A DNA stretch of 64,000 nucleotides. It comes from Falsiroseomonas bella (GTDB lineage Bacteria; Pseudomonadota; Alphaproteobacteria; Acetobacterales; Acetobacteraceae). The notes under the pieces are model-generated. The model was not told the origin of the DNA. It saw only the letters and a program-made list of their open reading frames with translations, and made no database searches. The position numbers were made by a program, and so were the translations under genes. The stretch is taken from assembly GCF_003173615.1 (NCBI RefSeq), contig NZ_QGNA01000001.1, forward strand, positions 496,001-560,000, given 5' to 3'. Positions 1 through 8,775 of this stretch are shown in pieces (the first letter of the stretch is position 1; each line of letters starts with the position of its first letter).

Positions 1-532
1 CCAGGATGCGGTTGTAGACGCGCTCGTAGTCGGCCGGGCTGCGCGCGGCCTTGGCCAGGGCGCGCGACGCCATCAGGATGATGCGGCCGCCCATCTTCTC
101 GACCGCTTCGCACTGCTCTTCGTAGGCGCGGATGACGTCGTCCACGGTGACGTCGGGGCCGGGTGCGAGGTGATCCGTGCCGGCGCCGGACGCCATCACC
201 GCGCCGGGCACGTCCTTCATCGCGTCGAGCGAGCGGCGGATCAGTTCCTGCGCGGCGGTCCAGTCCAGCCCCATGCCGCGCTGCGCCGTGTCCATGGCTT
301 CCGCCACGCCGAGGCCGAGGGACCAGAGATACTTGCGGAAGGCGATGGTGCGGTCCCAGTCCACCTTGGCGTCGAGCCAGGGATCCTGCTCGGCCAGCGG
401 GTCGGCCACCACATGCGCGGCGGCCAGCGCCACGCGCGGGAAGGGCGGCGTCGCCTTCGGAAAGTCACGCGGCACGCTGGTGGTGAAGACTTCGACGCGA
501 CCAGATGCGTTCGGAAGGCTGATCGTCGGCAT
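1..532 (-). CDS. DUF993 family protein (dihydrodipicolinate synthase-like), cut off by window edge
   Basis: The first 177 codons are visible, starting at an ATG at 532; the 3' end lies outside the window. The protein begins MPTISLPNASGRVEVF and contains a PWLDAKVDWDRTIAFRKYLW stretch followed by an AMDTAQRGMGLDW segment, which I recognise as typical of DUF993 proteins, a branch of the class I aldolase (DapA-like) barrel family of unknown substrate. The gene starts 5 bp after the stop of the Gfo/Idh/MocA oxidoreductase and is almost certainly co-transcribed with it. In other genomes DUF993 genes sit beside sugar oxidoreductases, so a role in catabolism of an unusual sugar or keto-acid is plausible; this is inference from context. 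The Schiff-base lysine cannot be placed because the gene is incomplete. Confidence 0.8.
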   Translation of the reverse strand, partial: MPTISLPNASGRVEVFTTSVPRDFPKATPPFPRVALAAAHVVADPLAEQDPWLDAKVDWDRTIAFRKYLWSLGLGVAEAMDTAQRGMGLDWTAAQELIRRSLDAMKDVPGAVMASGAGTDHLAPGPDVTVDDVIRAYEEQCEAVEKMGGRIILMASRALAKAARSPADYERVYNRIL

Positions 533-537
533 GGCCG

Positions 538-1692
538 TCACACCTCCAGCTTCGGCAGGTCGATCCAGCGGCGCTCGGCCCAGGATTGCAGCCCGGCTTC
601 CGCCAGCTGCACGCCCTTCGCGCCAGCCAGCAGATCCCACGGATAGGTGGCGACATCGCCGGCGAGGTAGCGGAAGAAGAGCTCCCACTGCGCCCGAAAA
701 CCGTTGGGGTAGTCCTGCGTGCTCGGCACTTCCTGCCAGCCCTCGTAGAAATCGATGGGCTGCGGGATGTCGGGGTTCCACACCGGCTTCGGCGTGTTGA
801 CGCGGCTCTGCGTCCAGCACTTCTGCAGGCCGGCGATGGCCGAGCCATGCGTGCCGTCCACCTGGAAGGTGACCAGGTCGTCGCGGCGCACGCGCGTCAC
901 CCAGCTGGAGTTGATGTGCGCGACGATGCCGCCGGCGAGCTGGAAGGTGGCATAGGCGGCATCATCGGCATCGGCCTTGTAGCGCTTGCCGGCTTCGTCG
1001 ATGCGTTCCGGGATCTGGATGGCGCCGAGGCAGGAGACGGCCTCGACCTCGCCGAACAGGTTGTCCAGCACGTAGCGCCAGTGGCAGAGCATATCGAGGA
1101 TGATGCCGCCGCCTTCAGCCTTCTTGTAGTTCCAGGAGGGGCGCTGCGCGGGCTGCAGGTCGCCCTCGAACACCCAGTAGCCGAACTCCCCCTTGACCGA
1201 GCAGATGCGGCCGAGGAAGCCGCTGTCGATGACCATCTTCAGCTTGCGCAGGCCCGGCAGGAACAGCTTGTCCTGCACCACGCCGGCCTTGATGCCGGCC
1301 CGCTTCGCCAGGCGCGCGACATCCATCGCGTCTTCCAGCGAATCGGCGGTCGGCTTCTCGCAGTAGATGTGCTTGCCGGCGGCGATCGCCTTGCGCAGCA
1401 GGGCCGCGCGCATCTGCGTGGTCGCGGCGTCGAAGAACAGCTCGTCCTTCGGATCGGCGAGGCAGGCATCGAGGTCTGTGGAGACTCGCGCGATGCCGTG
1501 GGCCTTCGCCAGCGCCTCCAGCTTCTCGCGGTTGCGGCCGACCAGGACCGGGTCGGGCATCACCCGGTCGCCATTGGCGAGCTTCACGCCGCCCTCGGCG
1601 CGGATCGCGGCGATGGAGCGGATGAGGTGCTGGTTCATCCCCATCCGGCCGGTGACGCCGTTCATGATGAGGCCGATGCGGCGTTCCGCCAT
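538..1692 (-). CDS. Gfo/Idh/MocA family NAD(P)-dependent oxidoreductase
   Basis: This is a 384-residue protein starting MAERRIGLIMNGVTGRMG, an N-terminal Rossmann fold with a variant glycine-rich loop (NGVTGRMG near residues 11-18). The EKPTADS motif near residue 120 is the hallmark EKP of Gfo/Idh/MocA dehydrogenases, where the lysine takes part in catalysis. The C-terminal half carries the usual beta-sheet substrate domain. I prefer the ATG at 1692 because AGGGGGA lies about 10 nt upstream; starting further upstream would translate the palindromic operator. The gene lies between the TetR regulator and the DUF993 gene on one strand. The likely reaction is oxidation of a cyclic or sugar-derived alcohol. 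The substrate is unknown. Confidence 0.9.
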   Translation of the reverse strand: MAERRIGLIMNGVTGRMGMNQHLIRSIAAIRAEGGVKLANGDRVMPDPVLVGRNREKLEALAKAHGIARVSTDLDACLADPKDELFFDAATTQMRAALLRKAIAAGKHIYCEKPTADSLEDAMDVARLAKRAGIKAGVVQDKLFLPGLRKLKMVIDSGFLGRICSVKGEFGYWVFEGDLQPAQRPSWNYKKAEGGGIILDMLCHWRYVLDNLFGEVEAVSCLGAIQIPERIDEAGKRYKADADDAAYATFQLAGGIVAHINSSWVTRVRRDDLVTFQVDGTHGSAIAGLQKCWTQSRVNTPKPVWNPDIPQPIDFYEGWQEVPSTQDYPNGFRAQWELFFRYLAGDVATYPWDLLAGAKGVQLAEAGLQSWAERRWIDLPKLEV

Positions 1693-1712
1693 GGCGCTGA
1701 CGTTCCCCCTTT

Positions 1713-1732
1713 GAGTAACCGGTTGGTTACTC
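1713..1732. promoter_or_regulatory. Perfect inverted repeat, probable TetR operator
   Basis: GAGTAACC-GGTT-GGTTACTC is an 8-bp perfect inverted repeat around a 4-bp centre. It lies 20 bp upstream of the oxidoreductase start and just downstream of the tetR stop codon. The size and symmetry fit a TetR-dimer operator, and a TetR gene is adjacent. It has no T-tract on either strand, which argues against a terminator. Confidence 0.6.
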
Positions 1733-1749
1733 CGCACGGGCCGGCACGG

Positions 1750-2433
1750 TCAAGGCCGCAGGTAGCCCAGCACCACCTCGATCACATGCCGCTCCCGCGC
1801 CGCGATGGCGGCTTCGGTGTCGAGCTGCGTGCCGAAGATGGTGGACAGCGTGTGCCGGTTCGCCACGTAGAAATGCCCCAGCGCCAGCATCGTGATGTAG
1901 AGCTGCATCGGGTCCACGCCCGCGCGGAACACGCCCGCCGCCTCGCCGCGCGCCAGCACGCCGCGCAGCGCCTCCGGGATGGGCGAGTAGAGTGCAGGCA
2001 CATCCTCCGACCGCAGCAGATAGGCGGCGCGGTGCAGGTTCTCCTGGTTCAGCAGCGCGACGAATTCCGGGTGCCGCGCCGTGTAGCGCAGGTTGAAGGC
2101 GACCAGCCGCGCCATGGCGTCCTGCGGCGAGAGGCCCTCCACCACCACTGCGCGCTCCTCCTCGCGCTTCGCGGCATAGGCACGTTCCAGCACCGTGAGC
2201 CACAGCTCCTCCTTGGAGCCGAAATGCGCGTAGAGCATCCGCTTGTTGGCGCCGGCGCGGGCGGCGATCTCGTCCACGCGGCTGCCGGCCAGGCCCTTCT
2301 CGGCAAACTCGACCAGCGCGGCGTCCAGGATTCGCTGGCGCGTCGCCGCGGCGCGCGCGGAGACGGGCTTGTCGGCGCGCGGCGAGAGCGCGGGCGTCTC
2401 CGGTGCCGGCTTGCGCGCCGTCACGCCTGCCAT
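1750..2433 (-). CDS. TetR/AcrR family transcriptional regulator
   Basis: This 227-residue protein has a short N-terminal extension and then a TetR helix-turn-helix (RQRILDAALVEFAEKGLAG ... IDEIAARAGANKRMLYAHFG-like pattern; the recognition helix is ANKRMLYAHFGSKEEL). The C-terminal ligand domain contains an all-helical LLNQENLHRAAYL region typical of regulators with a TetR_C domain. The ATG at 2433 has a strong GGAGGGGAGGG ribosome site; the frame stays open further upstream, but that part is repeat-derived. It is the first gene of the operon with the oxidoreductase and DUF993 genes and is divergent from the lactonase. It probably represses one or both transcripts. The ligand is unknown. Confidence 0.92.
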   Translation of the reverse strand: MAGVTARKPAPETPALSPRADKPVSARAAATRQRILDAALVEFAEKGLAGSRVDEIAARAGANKRMLYAHFGSKEELWLTVLERAYAAKREEERAVVVEGLSPQDAMARLVAFNLRYTARHPEFVALLNQENLHRAAYLLRSEDVPALYSPIPEALRGVLARGEAAGVFRAGVDPMQLYITMLALGHFYVANRHTLSTIFGTQLDTEAAIAARERHVIEVVLGYLRP

Positions 2434-2484
2434 GGTTTCCCTCCCCTCCGCTTCGGGGCAGCATGACGCGAGTGGCGCCGCAAC

Positions 2485-2535
2485 ACCATGGCGCGGCTTA
2501 CGCCGCAACCCCATGGCGCGGCTTACGCCGCGACG
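2485..2535. repeat. 25-bp tandem repeat in the tetR/lactonase intergenic region
   Basis: A unit of about 25 bp centred on CCATGGCGCGGCTTACGCCG occurs twice in direct tandem (ATG cores at 2488 and 2513) with only one or two mismatches. Each unit contains an internal inverted repeat (GGCG...CGCC). It lies in the divergent promoter region and creates spurious long open frames on both strands. Confidence 0.7.
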
Positions 2536-2560
2536 CCAAGAGAGAGGGAGGATGCCCCGC

Positions 2561-3502
2561 ATGACCTGGACCGAAAGCCTTCGCTACCCAGACCCCGCGA
2601 TCCGCGCGCTGGACCCGGCCTTCAGGCGCTATCACCTGCCGCTGAGCTCGGTGGAGCGGCTCTGGACCGGCAGCCGCTGGGGCGAAGGGCCGGTGTGGCT
2701 TGGCGACATGCGCTGCCTGCTCTGGTCCGACATCCCGAACAACCGCGTGCTGAAATGGGAGGAGGAGACGGGCGCGGTCAGCATCTTCCGCAAGCCGTCC
2801 AACAACGCCAACGGCCACACCCGCGACCGGCAGGGCCGCATCGTCGCCTGCGAGCATGGCGGGCGCCGGGTGATCCGCCACGAATACGACGGCAGCGTCA
2901 CCGTGATCGCGGACAGCTACCAGGGGAAGAAGCTCAACAGCCCGAACGACGTGGTGGTGAAGAGCGACGGCAGCATCTGGTTCACCGACCCGCCCTTCGG
3001 CATCGGCGGCTTCTACGAAGGCGAGCGCCACGTCGCCGAACTGCCGCACACCAATGTCTATCGCGTGGATGGCGCGACCGGCGCGATCGGGCTGGTGGCC
3101 GACGACATCAACCATCCGAACGGGCTCGCCTTCAGCCCGGATGAGAGCATCCTCTACATCGTCGAGAGCCGCAGCGAGCCGCGCAACATCCTGGCCTACG
3201 ACGTGGCAGGCGCTACGCTGCGCAACCGACGCGTCTTCATCGCCTGCGAGCCGGGCGAGACGCCGGATGGTTTTCGGGTGGATGTGGACGGCAACCTCTG
3301 GTGCGGCTGGGGCATGGGCGGGCCGGGGCTGGACGGCGTGAAGGTGTTCAACGCCGCGGGCGCGCCGATCGGCTTCATCGACCTGCCGGAACGCTGCGCG
3401 AATGTCTGCTTCGGCGGCCGGCATCGCAACCGCCTGTTCATGGCCGCGGCGCATTCGCTCTACGCGCTGTTCCTGAACACGCAGGGCGCGCCGGGGGGCT
3501 GA
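2561..3502 (+). CDS. SMP-30/gluconolactonase/LRE family protein
   Basis: A 313-residue six-bladed beta-propeller of the SMP-30/gluconolactonase family, which hydrolyses sugar lactones using a divalent metal. Family hallmarks are visible: EGPVWL near residue 38 with the metal-binding glutamate, NSPNDVVV near 130 with the metal-binding asparagine, WFTDPPFG near 142, and HPNGLAFSPDE near 185 with the second Asn and the catalytic-site Asp. I chose ATG 2561 because GGGAGG ends 9 nt upstream; ATG 2552 would directly abut that site. The gene is divergent from the tetR-oxidoreductase-DUF993 operon. A dehydrogenase plus lactonase pairing suggests oxidation of a sugar to a lactone and then opening of the ring. 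Confidence 0.92.
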   Translation: MTWTESLRYPDPAIRALDPAFRRYHLPLSSVERLWTGSRWGEGPVWLGDMRCLLWSDIPNNRVLKWEEETGAVSIFRKPSNNANGHTRDRQGRIVACEHGGRRVIRHEYDGSVTVIADSYQGKKLNSPNDVVVKSDGSIWFTDPPFGIGGFYEGERHVAELPHTNVYRVDGATGAIGLVADDINHPNGLAFSPDESILYIVESRSEPRNILAYDVAGATLRNRRVFIACEPGETPDGFRVDVDGNLWCGWGMGGPGLDGVKVFNAAGAPIGFIDLPERCANVCFGGRHRNRLFMAAAHSLYALFLNTQGAPGG

Positions 3503-3513
3503 CGCGCTCGCTG

Positions 3514-3553
3514 CTCCCTCCCCCGCAGTGCGGGGGAGGGTCGGGGTGGGGGC
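3514..3553. repeat. GC-rich REP-like hairpin repeat, copy 1
   Basis: An 11-bp perfect stem, CCCTCCCCCGC (3516-3526) and GCGGGGGAGGG (3530-3540), with a 3-nt loop, is followed by the tail TCGGGGTGGGGGC. The same arrangement occurs at 41431-41466 and, inverted, at 41493-41531. It lies between the convergent lactonase and FAD-oxidoreductase genes and may also act as a terminator, although it has no T-run. Confidence 0.75.
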
Positions 3554-3589
3554 GCGACCGACGGTGCCAAGTCAGCGCCGGTTTGCGCC

Positions 3590-4708
3590 TCAGCCCCGCG
3601 CCGGCTCCATCCCCGCCGCGGCCAGCACATGGTCCGCCAGCGCGAGCGAGGCCGTCAGCCCCGGGCTCTCGATGCCGAACAGGTTCACGAGGCCCTTCAC
3701 GCCGTGATCCGCTTCGCCCTGCACCACGAAGTCCTGCGCCGGCGCGCCGGGCGGGACGATCTTCGGGCGGATGCCGGAATAGCCCGGCTCCAGCGCGCCG
3801 TCCGGCAGGTCCGGCCAGTAGCGCCGGATCGCCGCGTAGAAGCTGTCGCCGCGCCGCGGATCCACGGCGTAGTCGATGCCCTCCACCCACTCCACATCCG
3901 GGCCGAAGCGTGCGCGGCCGCCGAGGTCGATGGTGAGATGCGTGCCAAGGCCGCCCGGCACCGGCACGGGATAGATCAGCCGGCTGAAGGGCGTGCGGCC
4001 CGTCAGGGTGAAGTAGTTGCCCTTGGCGAACCAGGCGCCGGGCACATGCTCCGCCGGCATGCCCGCGATGCGCCGCGCCAGCGCCGGCGCATGCAGCCCG
4101 GCGGCGTTCACCACCAGCTTCGCGCGCAGCTGCATCGGCTCCGCGCCGCCGACATCCAGCTCGATGCCCTCCTCCGTCGCGCGCCCCGCGCTGACCGGCG
4201 CATGGAAGGCGAAGATCGTGCCGGCATGTTCCGCCTCGCCCTGCAGGGCGAGCATGAAGGCGTGGCTGTCCACGATGCCGGTGGAAGGCGAGAGCAGCGC
4301 CGCCGTGCAATGCAGCGCCGGCTCCAGCGCCAGCGCCTCGTCGCGCGTCAGCAGGCGCAGGTCGTCCACGCCGTTCGCGGCGGCGCGGCCGCGGATGCCT
4401 TCCAGCTTCTCGGCTTCCTCGGCATCGGTGGCGACGATCAGCTTGCCGCAATTGCTGAAGGGCACGCCGCGCTCGCGGCAGAAGGCGTAGAGCCGCCACT
4501 TCCCCTCGACGCAGGTACGCGCGATGAGGCTGCCGGCCTTGTAGTAGATCCCGGCGTGGATGACCTCGCTGTTGCGCGAGGAGGTCTCGGTGCCGATGCC
4601 CTCCGCGGCTTCCAGCACGAAGACCTCGCGCCCGGCCAGCGCGAGCGCGCGCGCCACCGCCAGTCCCACCACGCCCGCGCCGATGACGACGGCGTCCAGT
4701 TCCTCCAC
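3590..4708 (-). CDS. FAD-dependent oxidoreductase, DAO family, LhgO-like
   Basis: A 372-residue protein starting [20 protein letters not shown], with a GxGxxG dinucleotide motif at residues 10-15 and an acidic residue ending strand two (VFVLEAA). The [14 protein letters not shown] block near 43-56 is characteristic of the L-2-hydroxyglutarate dehydrogenase group within the D-amino-acid-oxidase superfamily. The GYSGIRPKI and [16 protein letters not shown] motifs near the C-terminus complete the FAD site. It is the last gene of an operon with glycerol kinase and a SelA-like enzyme. Glycerol-3-phosphate dehydrogenases belong to the same superfamily, so a function on glycerol-3-phosphate cannot be excluded, but the motifs fit a 2-hydroxy acid better. 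Confidence 0.85.
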   Translation of the reverse strand: MEELDAVVIGAGVVGLAVARALALAGREVFVLEAAEGIGTETSSRNSEVIHAGIYYKAGSLIARTCVEGKWRLYAFCRERGVPFSNCGKLIVATDAEEAEKLEGIRGRAAANGVDDLRLLTRDEALALEPALHCTAALLSPSTGIVDSHAFMLALQGEAEHAGTIFAFHAPVSAGRATEEGIELDVGGAEPMQLRAKLVVNAAGLHAPALARRIAGMPAEHVPGAWFAKGNYFTLTGRTPFSRLIYPVPVPGGLGTHLTIDLGGRARFGPDVEWVEGIDYAVDPRRGDSFYAAIRRYWPDLPDGALEPGYSGIRPKIVPPGAPAQDFVVQGEADHGVKGLVNLFGIESPGLTASLALADHVLAAAGMEPARG

Positions 4709-4763
4709 GCGTCTCTCCCCAGTCCGGCGGCGGTGTCGTAAAGCCCGTAAGCGGCCCGCGCAA

Positions 4764-5918
4764 TCAGCCCGGCGCGTCGCGCATCACGCGCCCCAGCGCC
4801 GCGCCGAGCCGTTCCAGGTCGCGTTCCGCCAGCGCCAGCGGATTGACCACCAGCAGGCCCTCCCGGAGCCGCCCCTGGCCGACATGGATTCGTTCGGATC
4901 GCAGCACTGCCTCGGCCGCGCGGGCGTCGCGCGGGCGCAGCAACAACAGCGGCACGGCGCCGTCCGCGATCTCGCCGACGCCGGCCGCGGCGCGCACCCG
5001 TTCCAGCACGGCGCAAAGGCGCGCGGTGCGATCCGCGTCGCTCTCCGCCACGAAGCGGCGCAGCGCGACCAGCAGTCCGACGATCTCCTCCTTGCCCGCC
5101 TTGCAGGACCGCCCGATGCCATGTTGCGGCAGGCGCGGCGGCGCGGCGTTGCCGGCGAATTCGGGCGGCAGGCGGAACTGCGGCTCCGGCAGGTCCAGGT
5201 CGAGCATCTGGAGCAGCGCCGAGCACACCAGGTCGCGCCGGCCCGCCAGGATGCCGCTCGATTGCGGCCCGCCGATCGCCTTGCCGCCAGAGAAGCAGAC
5301 GAGGTCCGCGCCTTCGGCGATGAAGCGTCTCAGATTGCCGGAGGGCGGCAGTTGCGCGGCGGCATCCACCAGCAGCGGCACGCCCGCCTCGCGCGCGACG
5401 CGCGACAGTTCCGGCAGCGACGGCTCGCTCCATGGCTGCGCCACCCAGAACAACCCGGCGGTGCGCGGGCCGATGGCGGCGGCGATCTCGGCGGCGGAGG
5501 CGTCGCGCACGCCGGCGCCGCTGAAGCGGTCCGGGATGCCGACCTCCACGATGCGCCCGCCGGGCACGCGCAGCGCGCGGTCGTACATGTTCCGCTGGCT
5601 GCGCGCCATGACGAAGTCGCGCCGCTCGCCCGCATCCGGCAGCGCATCCATCGCCGCGGTGTCGAGCCGTGCGAGGCAGGCGGCGGCGCCGAGCAGCAAC
5701 GCGGCGGAGGCGCCAGAGGTCACGATGCCCGCTTCCGCACCCGTGATCTCCGCGATCACGCGGCTCGCGGCGGCCTGCAGCGCGACGATGTCCACGCAGG
5801 CCGTCGCGGCCTCGGCCATCGCTGCGGTGACCTCGGGCGCCATCATGCCGCCCGAAAGGCGCGTGTTGGTGCCCGCGGCGTTGATGATGGGCGTGACGCC
5901 CAGCGTCTCGTAGATCAT
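4764..5918 (-). CDS. SelA-like PLP-dependent enzyme
   Basis: A 384-residue fold-type I PLP enzyme of the SelA/D-glucosaminate-6-phosphate ammonia-lyase-like group. It starts [20 protein letters not shown], the typical opening of this group. SGASAALL near 68-75 contacts the cofactor phosphate, D185 (VDAAAQ) should pair with the pyridine nitrogen, and K213 in [14 protein letters not shown] is the Schiff-base lysine. No tRNA-binding extension is evident and no other selenium genes are nearby, so it is unlikely to be a true selenocysteine synthase. Its start overlaps the stop of glpK (ATGA, 5915-5918), which implies translational coupling. A phosphorylated amino-sugar or amino-acid substrate is possible, but this is inference. 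Confidence 0.82.
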   Translation of the reverse strand: MIYETLGVTPIINAAGTNTRLSGGMMAPEVTAAMAEAATACVDIVALQAAASRVIAEITGAEAGIVTSGASAALLLGAAACLARLDTAAMDALPDAGERRDFVMARSQRNMYDRALRVPGGRIVEVGIPDRFSGAGVRDASAAEIAAAIGPRTAGLFWVAQPWSEPSLPELSRVAREAGVPLLVDAAAQLPPSGNLRRFIAEGADLVCFSGGKAIGGPQSSGILAGRRDLVCSALLQMLDLDLPEPQFRLPPEFAGNAAPPRLPQHGIGRSCKAGKEEIVGLLVALRRFVAESDADRTARLCAVLERVRAAAGVGEIADGAVPLLLLRPRDARAAEAVLRSERIHVGQGRLREGLLVVNPLALAERDLERLGAALGRVMRDAPG

Positions 5919-7405
5919 CCGCTCAATACACGCCGCACGGCGTCCTTCCACAAGGCGTAGCGCCGATCCGCCTCCTCCCGCGGCATCCGCGGCGTGAAGC
6001 GGCGTTCCAGCCGCCAATGCGCGACCGACGGGCCCGGCGGTGGCAGCAAGCCCGCCTGCAGGCCCGCCAGATAGGCGGCGCCCAGCGCCGTCGTCTCCTG
6101 CACCACCGGCCGGTCCACCGGCGCGCCGAGCAGGTCCGACAGGAACTGCATCGTCCAGTCCGACGCCACCATCCCGCCATCCACGCGCAGCACGCGCTGC
6201 GCGCCGGAAGCGGACCAGTCGGCCTCCATCGCCTCGATCAGGTCACGCGTCTGGAACGCCACGGCTTCCAGCGCCGCGCGCGCGATCTCCGCAGGCCCCG
6301 TTCCGCGCGTCAGGCCGAAGATGGCGCCGCGCGCCTCCGCATCCCAATGCGGCGCGCCGAGGCCCACGAAGGCCGGCACGAACACCACGTTCTGCGCCGC
6401 ATCCGCCTGCCGGGCGAGCGTGCCGGTCTCCGCCGCGTCGGCGATCAGCTTCAGCCCGTCGCGCAGCCACTGCACGGCCGCGCCAGCGATGAAGATCGCG
6501 CCTTCCAGCGCATAGGTCCGCTTGCCGCCGAGCTGCCAGGCCAGCGTCGTCAGGAGCCGGTTGCGCGAGGCGACGGGCGCATCACCGGTGTTCAGCAGCG
6601 CGAAGCAGCCCGTGCCGTAGGTGGATTTCACCATGCCCGGCGCGAAGCAGGCCTGGCCGAGCGTCGCCGCATGCTGGTCGCCGGCGATGCCGCGGATCGG
6701 CACGGCGGCGCCGAGCAGCGCGGGATCGGTCGTGCCGAACTCCGCCGCGCAATCCATGATCCGCGGCAGCACCGCGCGCGGGATGCGGAACAGTTGCAGC
6801 AGGTCGTCGTCCCAGTCGCCGCGGCGGATGTCGTACAGCATGGTGCGGCAGGCATTGGTCGCATCCGTCGCATGCACGCGCCCGCCGGTGAGCCGCCACA
6901 GCAGGAACGAATCCACCGTGCCGAAGGCAAGCTCGCCACGCTCCGCCGCGGCGCGTGCGCCGGGCAGGTGGTCCAGCAGCCAGGCGAGCTTCGTCGCGCT
7001 GAAATAGGGATCGCAGAGCAGCCCGGTCTTCCCCGTGATCGCCGCCGCCGCGCCCGCGGAGACGAGCCGCGCGCAATGCGCCGCGGTGCGCCGGTCCTGC
7101 CAGACGATCGCGCGGTGGATCGCCCTGCCCGTCGCGCGGTCCCACAGCAGCGTGGTCTCGCGCTGGTTGGTGATGCCGATCCCGGCGACGCCGGCGGCCG
7201 CCACGCCGCCCTGCGCCAGCGCGTCCTTCAGCACCCCCAGGCTGGCGCGCCAGATTTCCTCCGGCTCGTGCTCCACCCAGCCGGGCGAAGGGTAATGCTG
7301 CTCCAGCGGCGACTGCGCCGTGGCGCGGGGTACCAGCGCCGCGTCGTGCAGGATGGCGCGGGTGGAGGTGGTGCCCTGGTCCAGGGCCAGCAGCGCGTCC
7401 TTCAT
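5915..7405 (-). CDS. glpK: Glycerol kinase
   Basis: A 496-residue FGGY-family kinase, close in length to E. coli GlpK (about 500). It starts [20 protein letters not shown], the N-terminal ATPase loop of glycerol kinases. [13 protein letters not shown] and [10 protein letters not shown] near 78-105, KLAWLLDH near 145, the [13 protein letters not shown] segment near 250 and the KSTYGTGCF loop are all glycerol-kinase signatures. It phosphorylates glycerol to sn-glycerol-3-phosphate in the cytoplasm. The ATG at 7405 is preceded by GGAGGAG. It heads an operon with a SelA-like enzyme and an FAD oxidoreductase. Neither glpF nor glpD is present, which is unusual, so a substrate other than glycerol is conceivable. 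Confidence 0.92.
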   Translation of the reverse strand: MKDALLALDQGTTSTRAILHDAALVPRATAQSPLEQHYPSPGWVEHEPEEIWRASLGVLKDALAQGGVAAAGVAGIGITNQRETTLLWDRATGRAIHRAIVWQDRRTAAHCARLVSAGAAAAITGKTGLLCDPYFSATKLAWLLDHLPGARAAAERGELAFGTVDSFLLWRLTGGRVHATDATNACRTMLYDIRRGDWDDDLLQLFRIPRAVLPRIMDCAAEFGTTDPALLGAAVPIRGIAGDQHAATLGQACFAPGMVKSTYGTGCFALLNTGDAPVASRNRLLTTLAWQLGGKRTYALEGAIFIAGAAVQWLRDGLKLIADAAETGTLARQADAAQNVVFVPAFVGLGAPHWDAEARGAIFGLTRGTGPAEIARAALEAVAFQTRDLIEAMEADWSASGAQRVLRVDGGMVASDWTMQFLSDLLGAPVDRPVVQETTALGAAYLAGLQAGLLPPPGPSVAHWRLERRFTPRMPREEADRRYALWKDAVRRVLSG

Positions 7406-7542
7406 CGCATCTCCTCCACAGCCTTTCCCCGCTGATATCGGCATGGCGCGCGCCGCGCCAGGGGCCGCGCGATGCCGCTGGCCTCGGCCCGGAAGGCATG
7501 GCTTCATGCGTCTCCAGGCAATCCCGCACGCGGAGTGCACCC

Positions 7543-8088
7543 ATGCGACGCACCATGCTGGCCGCTGGCCTCGGCCTGCTGGCGCTGACGGCCCTGGCCG
7601 CGGCGCAGCCGCGCGCACCCTACGCGCCAGGCCCGCAGAACATCGAGCTGCCATCCGACTGGCAGACCCGCTTCATCCGCTACGCCACGGTGGACAAGGC
7701 GGACCGCAAGATCATCCGCCACATGTACGTGAACCCCGAATCCTTCGCCGCCCTGCGGTCCGGGCAGCCGGCACCCTACGGCACCCTGCTGATCATGGCC
7801 GACACCCGCGCGCGGCTCGATGCGCAGGGCAACCCGCTGCTCGATACCTCCGGCCGCTTCATCCCGGAGCCGGGCTGGATCGCCATCGGCGCGCAGCAGA
7901 AGGAAGCGGGCTGGGGCGAGGGCTACGGGCCGGAGCTGCGCAACGGCGAATGGGAATACGCCGCCTTCACCGGCAACGGAGAACGCCGCAACATCCCGCT
8001 CAACAACTGCTTCGCCTGCCACCTGCAGGCCCGCGCGGCGCAGGATTTCACCTTCACCTACTGGGATCACGCACAGGCACGCAGATGA
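7543..8088 (+). CDS. Cytochrome P460 family protein
   Basis: A 181-residue secreted protein with a signal peptide ([21 protein letters not shown], cleaved near residue 21) and one c-type haem site, CFACH at 156-160. The length, the single C-terminal CxxCH and the upstream [19 protein letters not shown] beta region match cytochrome P460/cytochrome c'-beta proteins, periplasmic haem proteins linked to hydroxylamine or nitric-oxide chemistry or to general electron transfer. The ATG at 7543 follows a GGAG motif about 8 nt upstream. The stop overlaps the next gene (ATGA at 8085-8088), tying it to the DUF1028 protein. No nitrifier-type partner genes are present, so the electron partner and role are unknown. 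Confidence 0.85.
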   Translation: MRRTMLAAGLGLLALTALAAAQPRAPYAPGPQNIELPSDWQTRFIRYATVDKADRKIIRHMYVNPESFAALRSGQPAPYGTLLIMADTRARLDAQGNPLLDTSGRFIPEPGWIAIGAQQKEAGWGEGYGPELRNGEWEYAAFTGNGERRNIPLNNCFACHLQARAAQDFTFTYWDHAQARR

Positions 8089-8741
8089 CCTTCTCCCTGA
8101 TCGGACGCTGCGCCCGCACCGGCCAGTTCGGCGCGGCGGCGACCACCTCCTCCCTCGCGGTCGGGGCGCGGGTGCAGGCGGTGGCGCCCAAGGTCGGCGC
8201 CGTATTGACGCAGCACCGCACGGACCCGCGGCTTGGCCCGCGCGGGCTCGCGCTGCTCCGCTCCGGCTGCACGGCGGAGGAGACGGTGGCGGCGCTGGTC
8301 GCCTCCACGCCCGACCACAAGTGGCGCCAGCTGGCCGCGATCGACGCCGCCGGCCGCACCGCGCATTTCCACGGCGCGAGGGTTAAGCCGGAATCGGGTG
8401 CCGCGCATGCGCGCGACGTGGTCGCCATCGGCAACATCCTGTCGAGCGACAAGGTGCCACAGGCCATGGCCGAGGCCTTCGTCGCGCATCCGGACCTGCC
8501 GCTCGCCGAGCGCCTGCTGCGCGGGCTGGAAGCCGGGGAGGCGGCGGGCGGCGAGCATGGCGATGTGCGCTCCGCCAGCCTGCTGGTCTTCGGCGACCAC
8601 GACTTCGCCCTGGTGGATTTGCGGGTGGATGGCGATGCCGCCCCCATCCCGCGCCTGCGTTCGCTCTGGAACGAATATGCGCCCCTGGTGGAGGCCTATG
8701 TCGTGCGGGTGCTCAACCCGGACGCGGCGATCGTGCTATAG
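8085..8741 (+). CDS. DUF1028 domain-containing protein (Ntn-hydrolase fold)
   Basis: A 218-residue protein beginning [20 protein letters not shown] and containing the SSLAVGARV, GAVLTQHRTDPRLGPRGLALL and AIGNILSSDKVPQAMAEAF blocks that define DUF1028. The family adopts a four-layer Ntn-hydrolase-like fold and is sometimes found beside amidohydrolases or peptidases; its reaction is not established. It is translationally coupled to the P460 cytochrome upstream and followed 35 bp later by an M20 amidohydrolase on the same strand, which suggests a shared transcript and possibly a role in amide or peptide metabolism. I saw no signal peptide. Confidence 0.85.
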   Translation: MTFSLIGRCARTGQFGAAATTSSLAVGARVQAVAPKVGAVLTQHRTDPRLGPRGLALLRSGCTAEETVAALVASTPDHKWRQLAAIDAAGRTAHFHGARVKPESGAAHARDVVAIGNILSSDKVPQAMAEAFVAHPDLPLAERLLRGLEAGEAAGGEHGDVRSASLLVFGDHDFALVDLRVDGDAAPIPRLRSLWNEYAPLVEAYVVRVLNPDAAIVL

Positions 8742-8775
8742 CCGGCGCGCGACGATCCGCCATTCAGGGGTAATC

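Noticed and set aside
4764-5918. SelA (selenocysteine synthase) annotation
   Set aside because: The PLP motifs fit the SelA superfamily, but selB, selD and tRNA-Sec are not seen, and the gene is coupled to glpK, so only a SelA-like label is justified.
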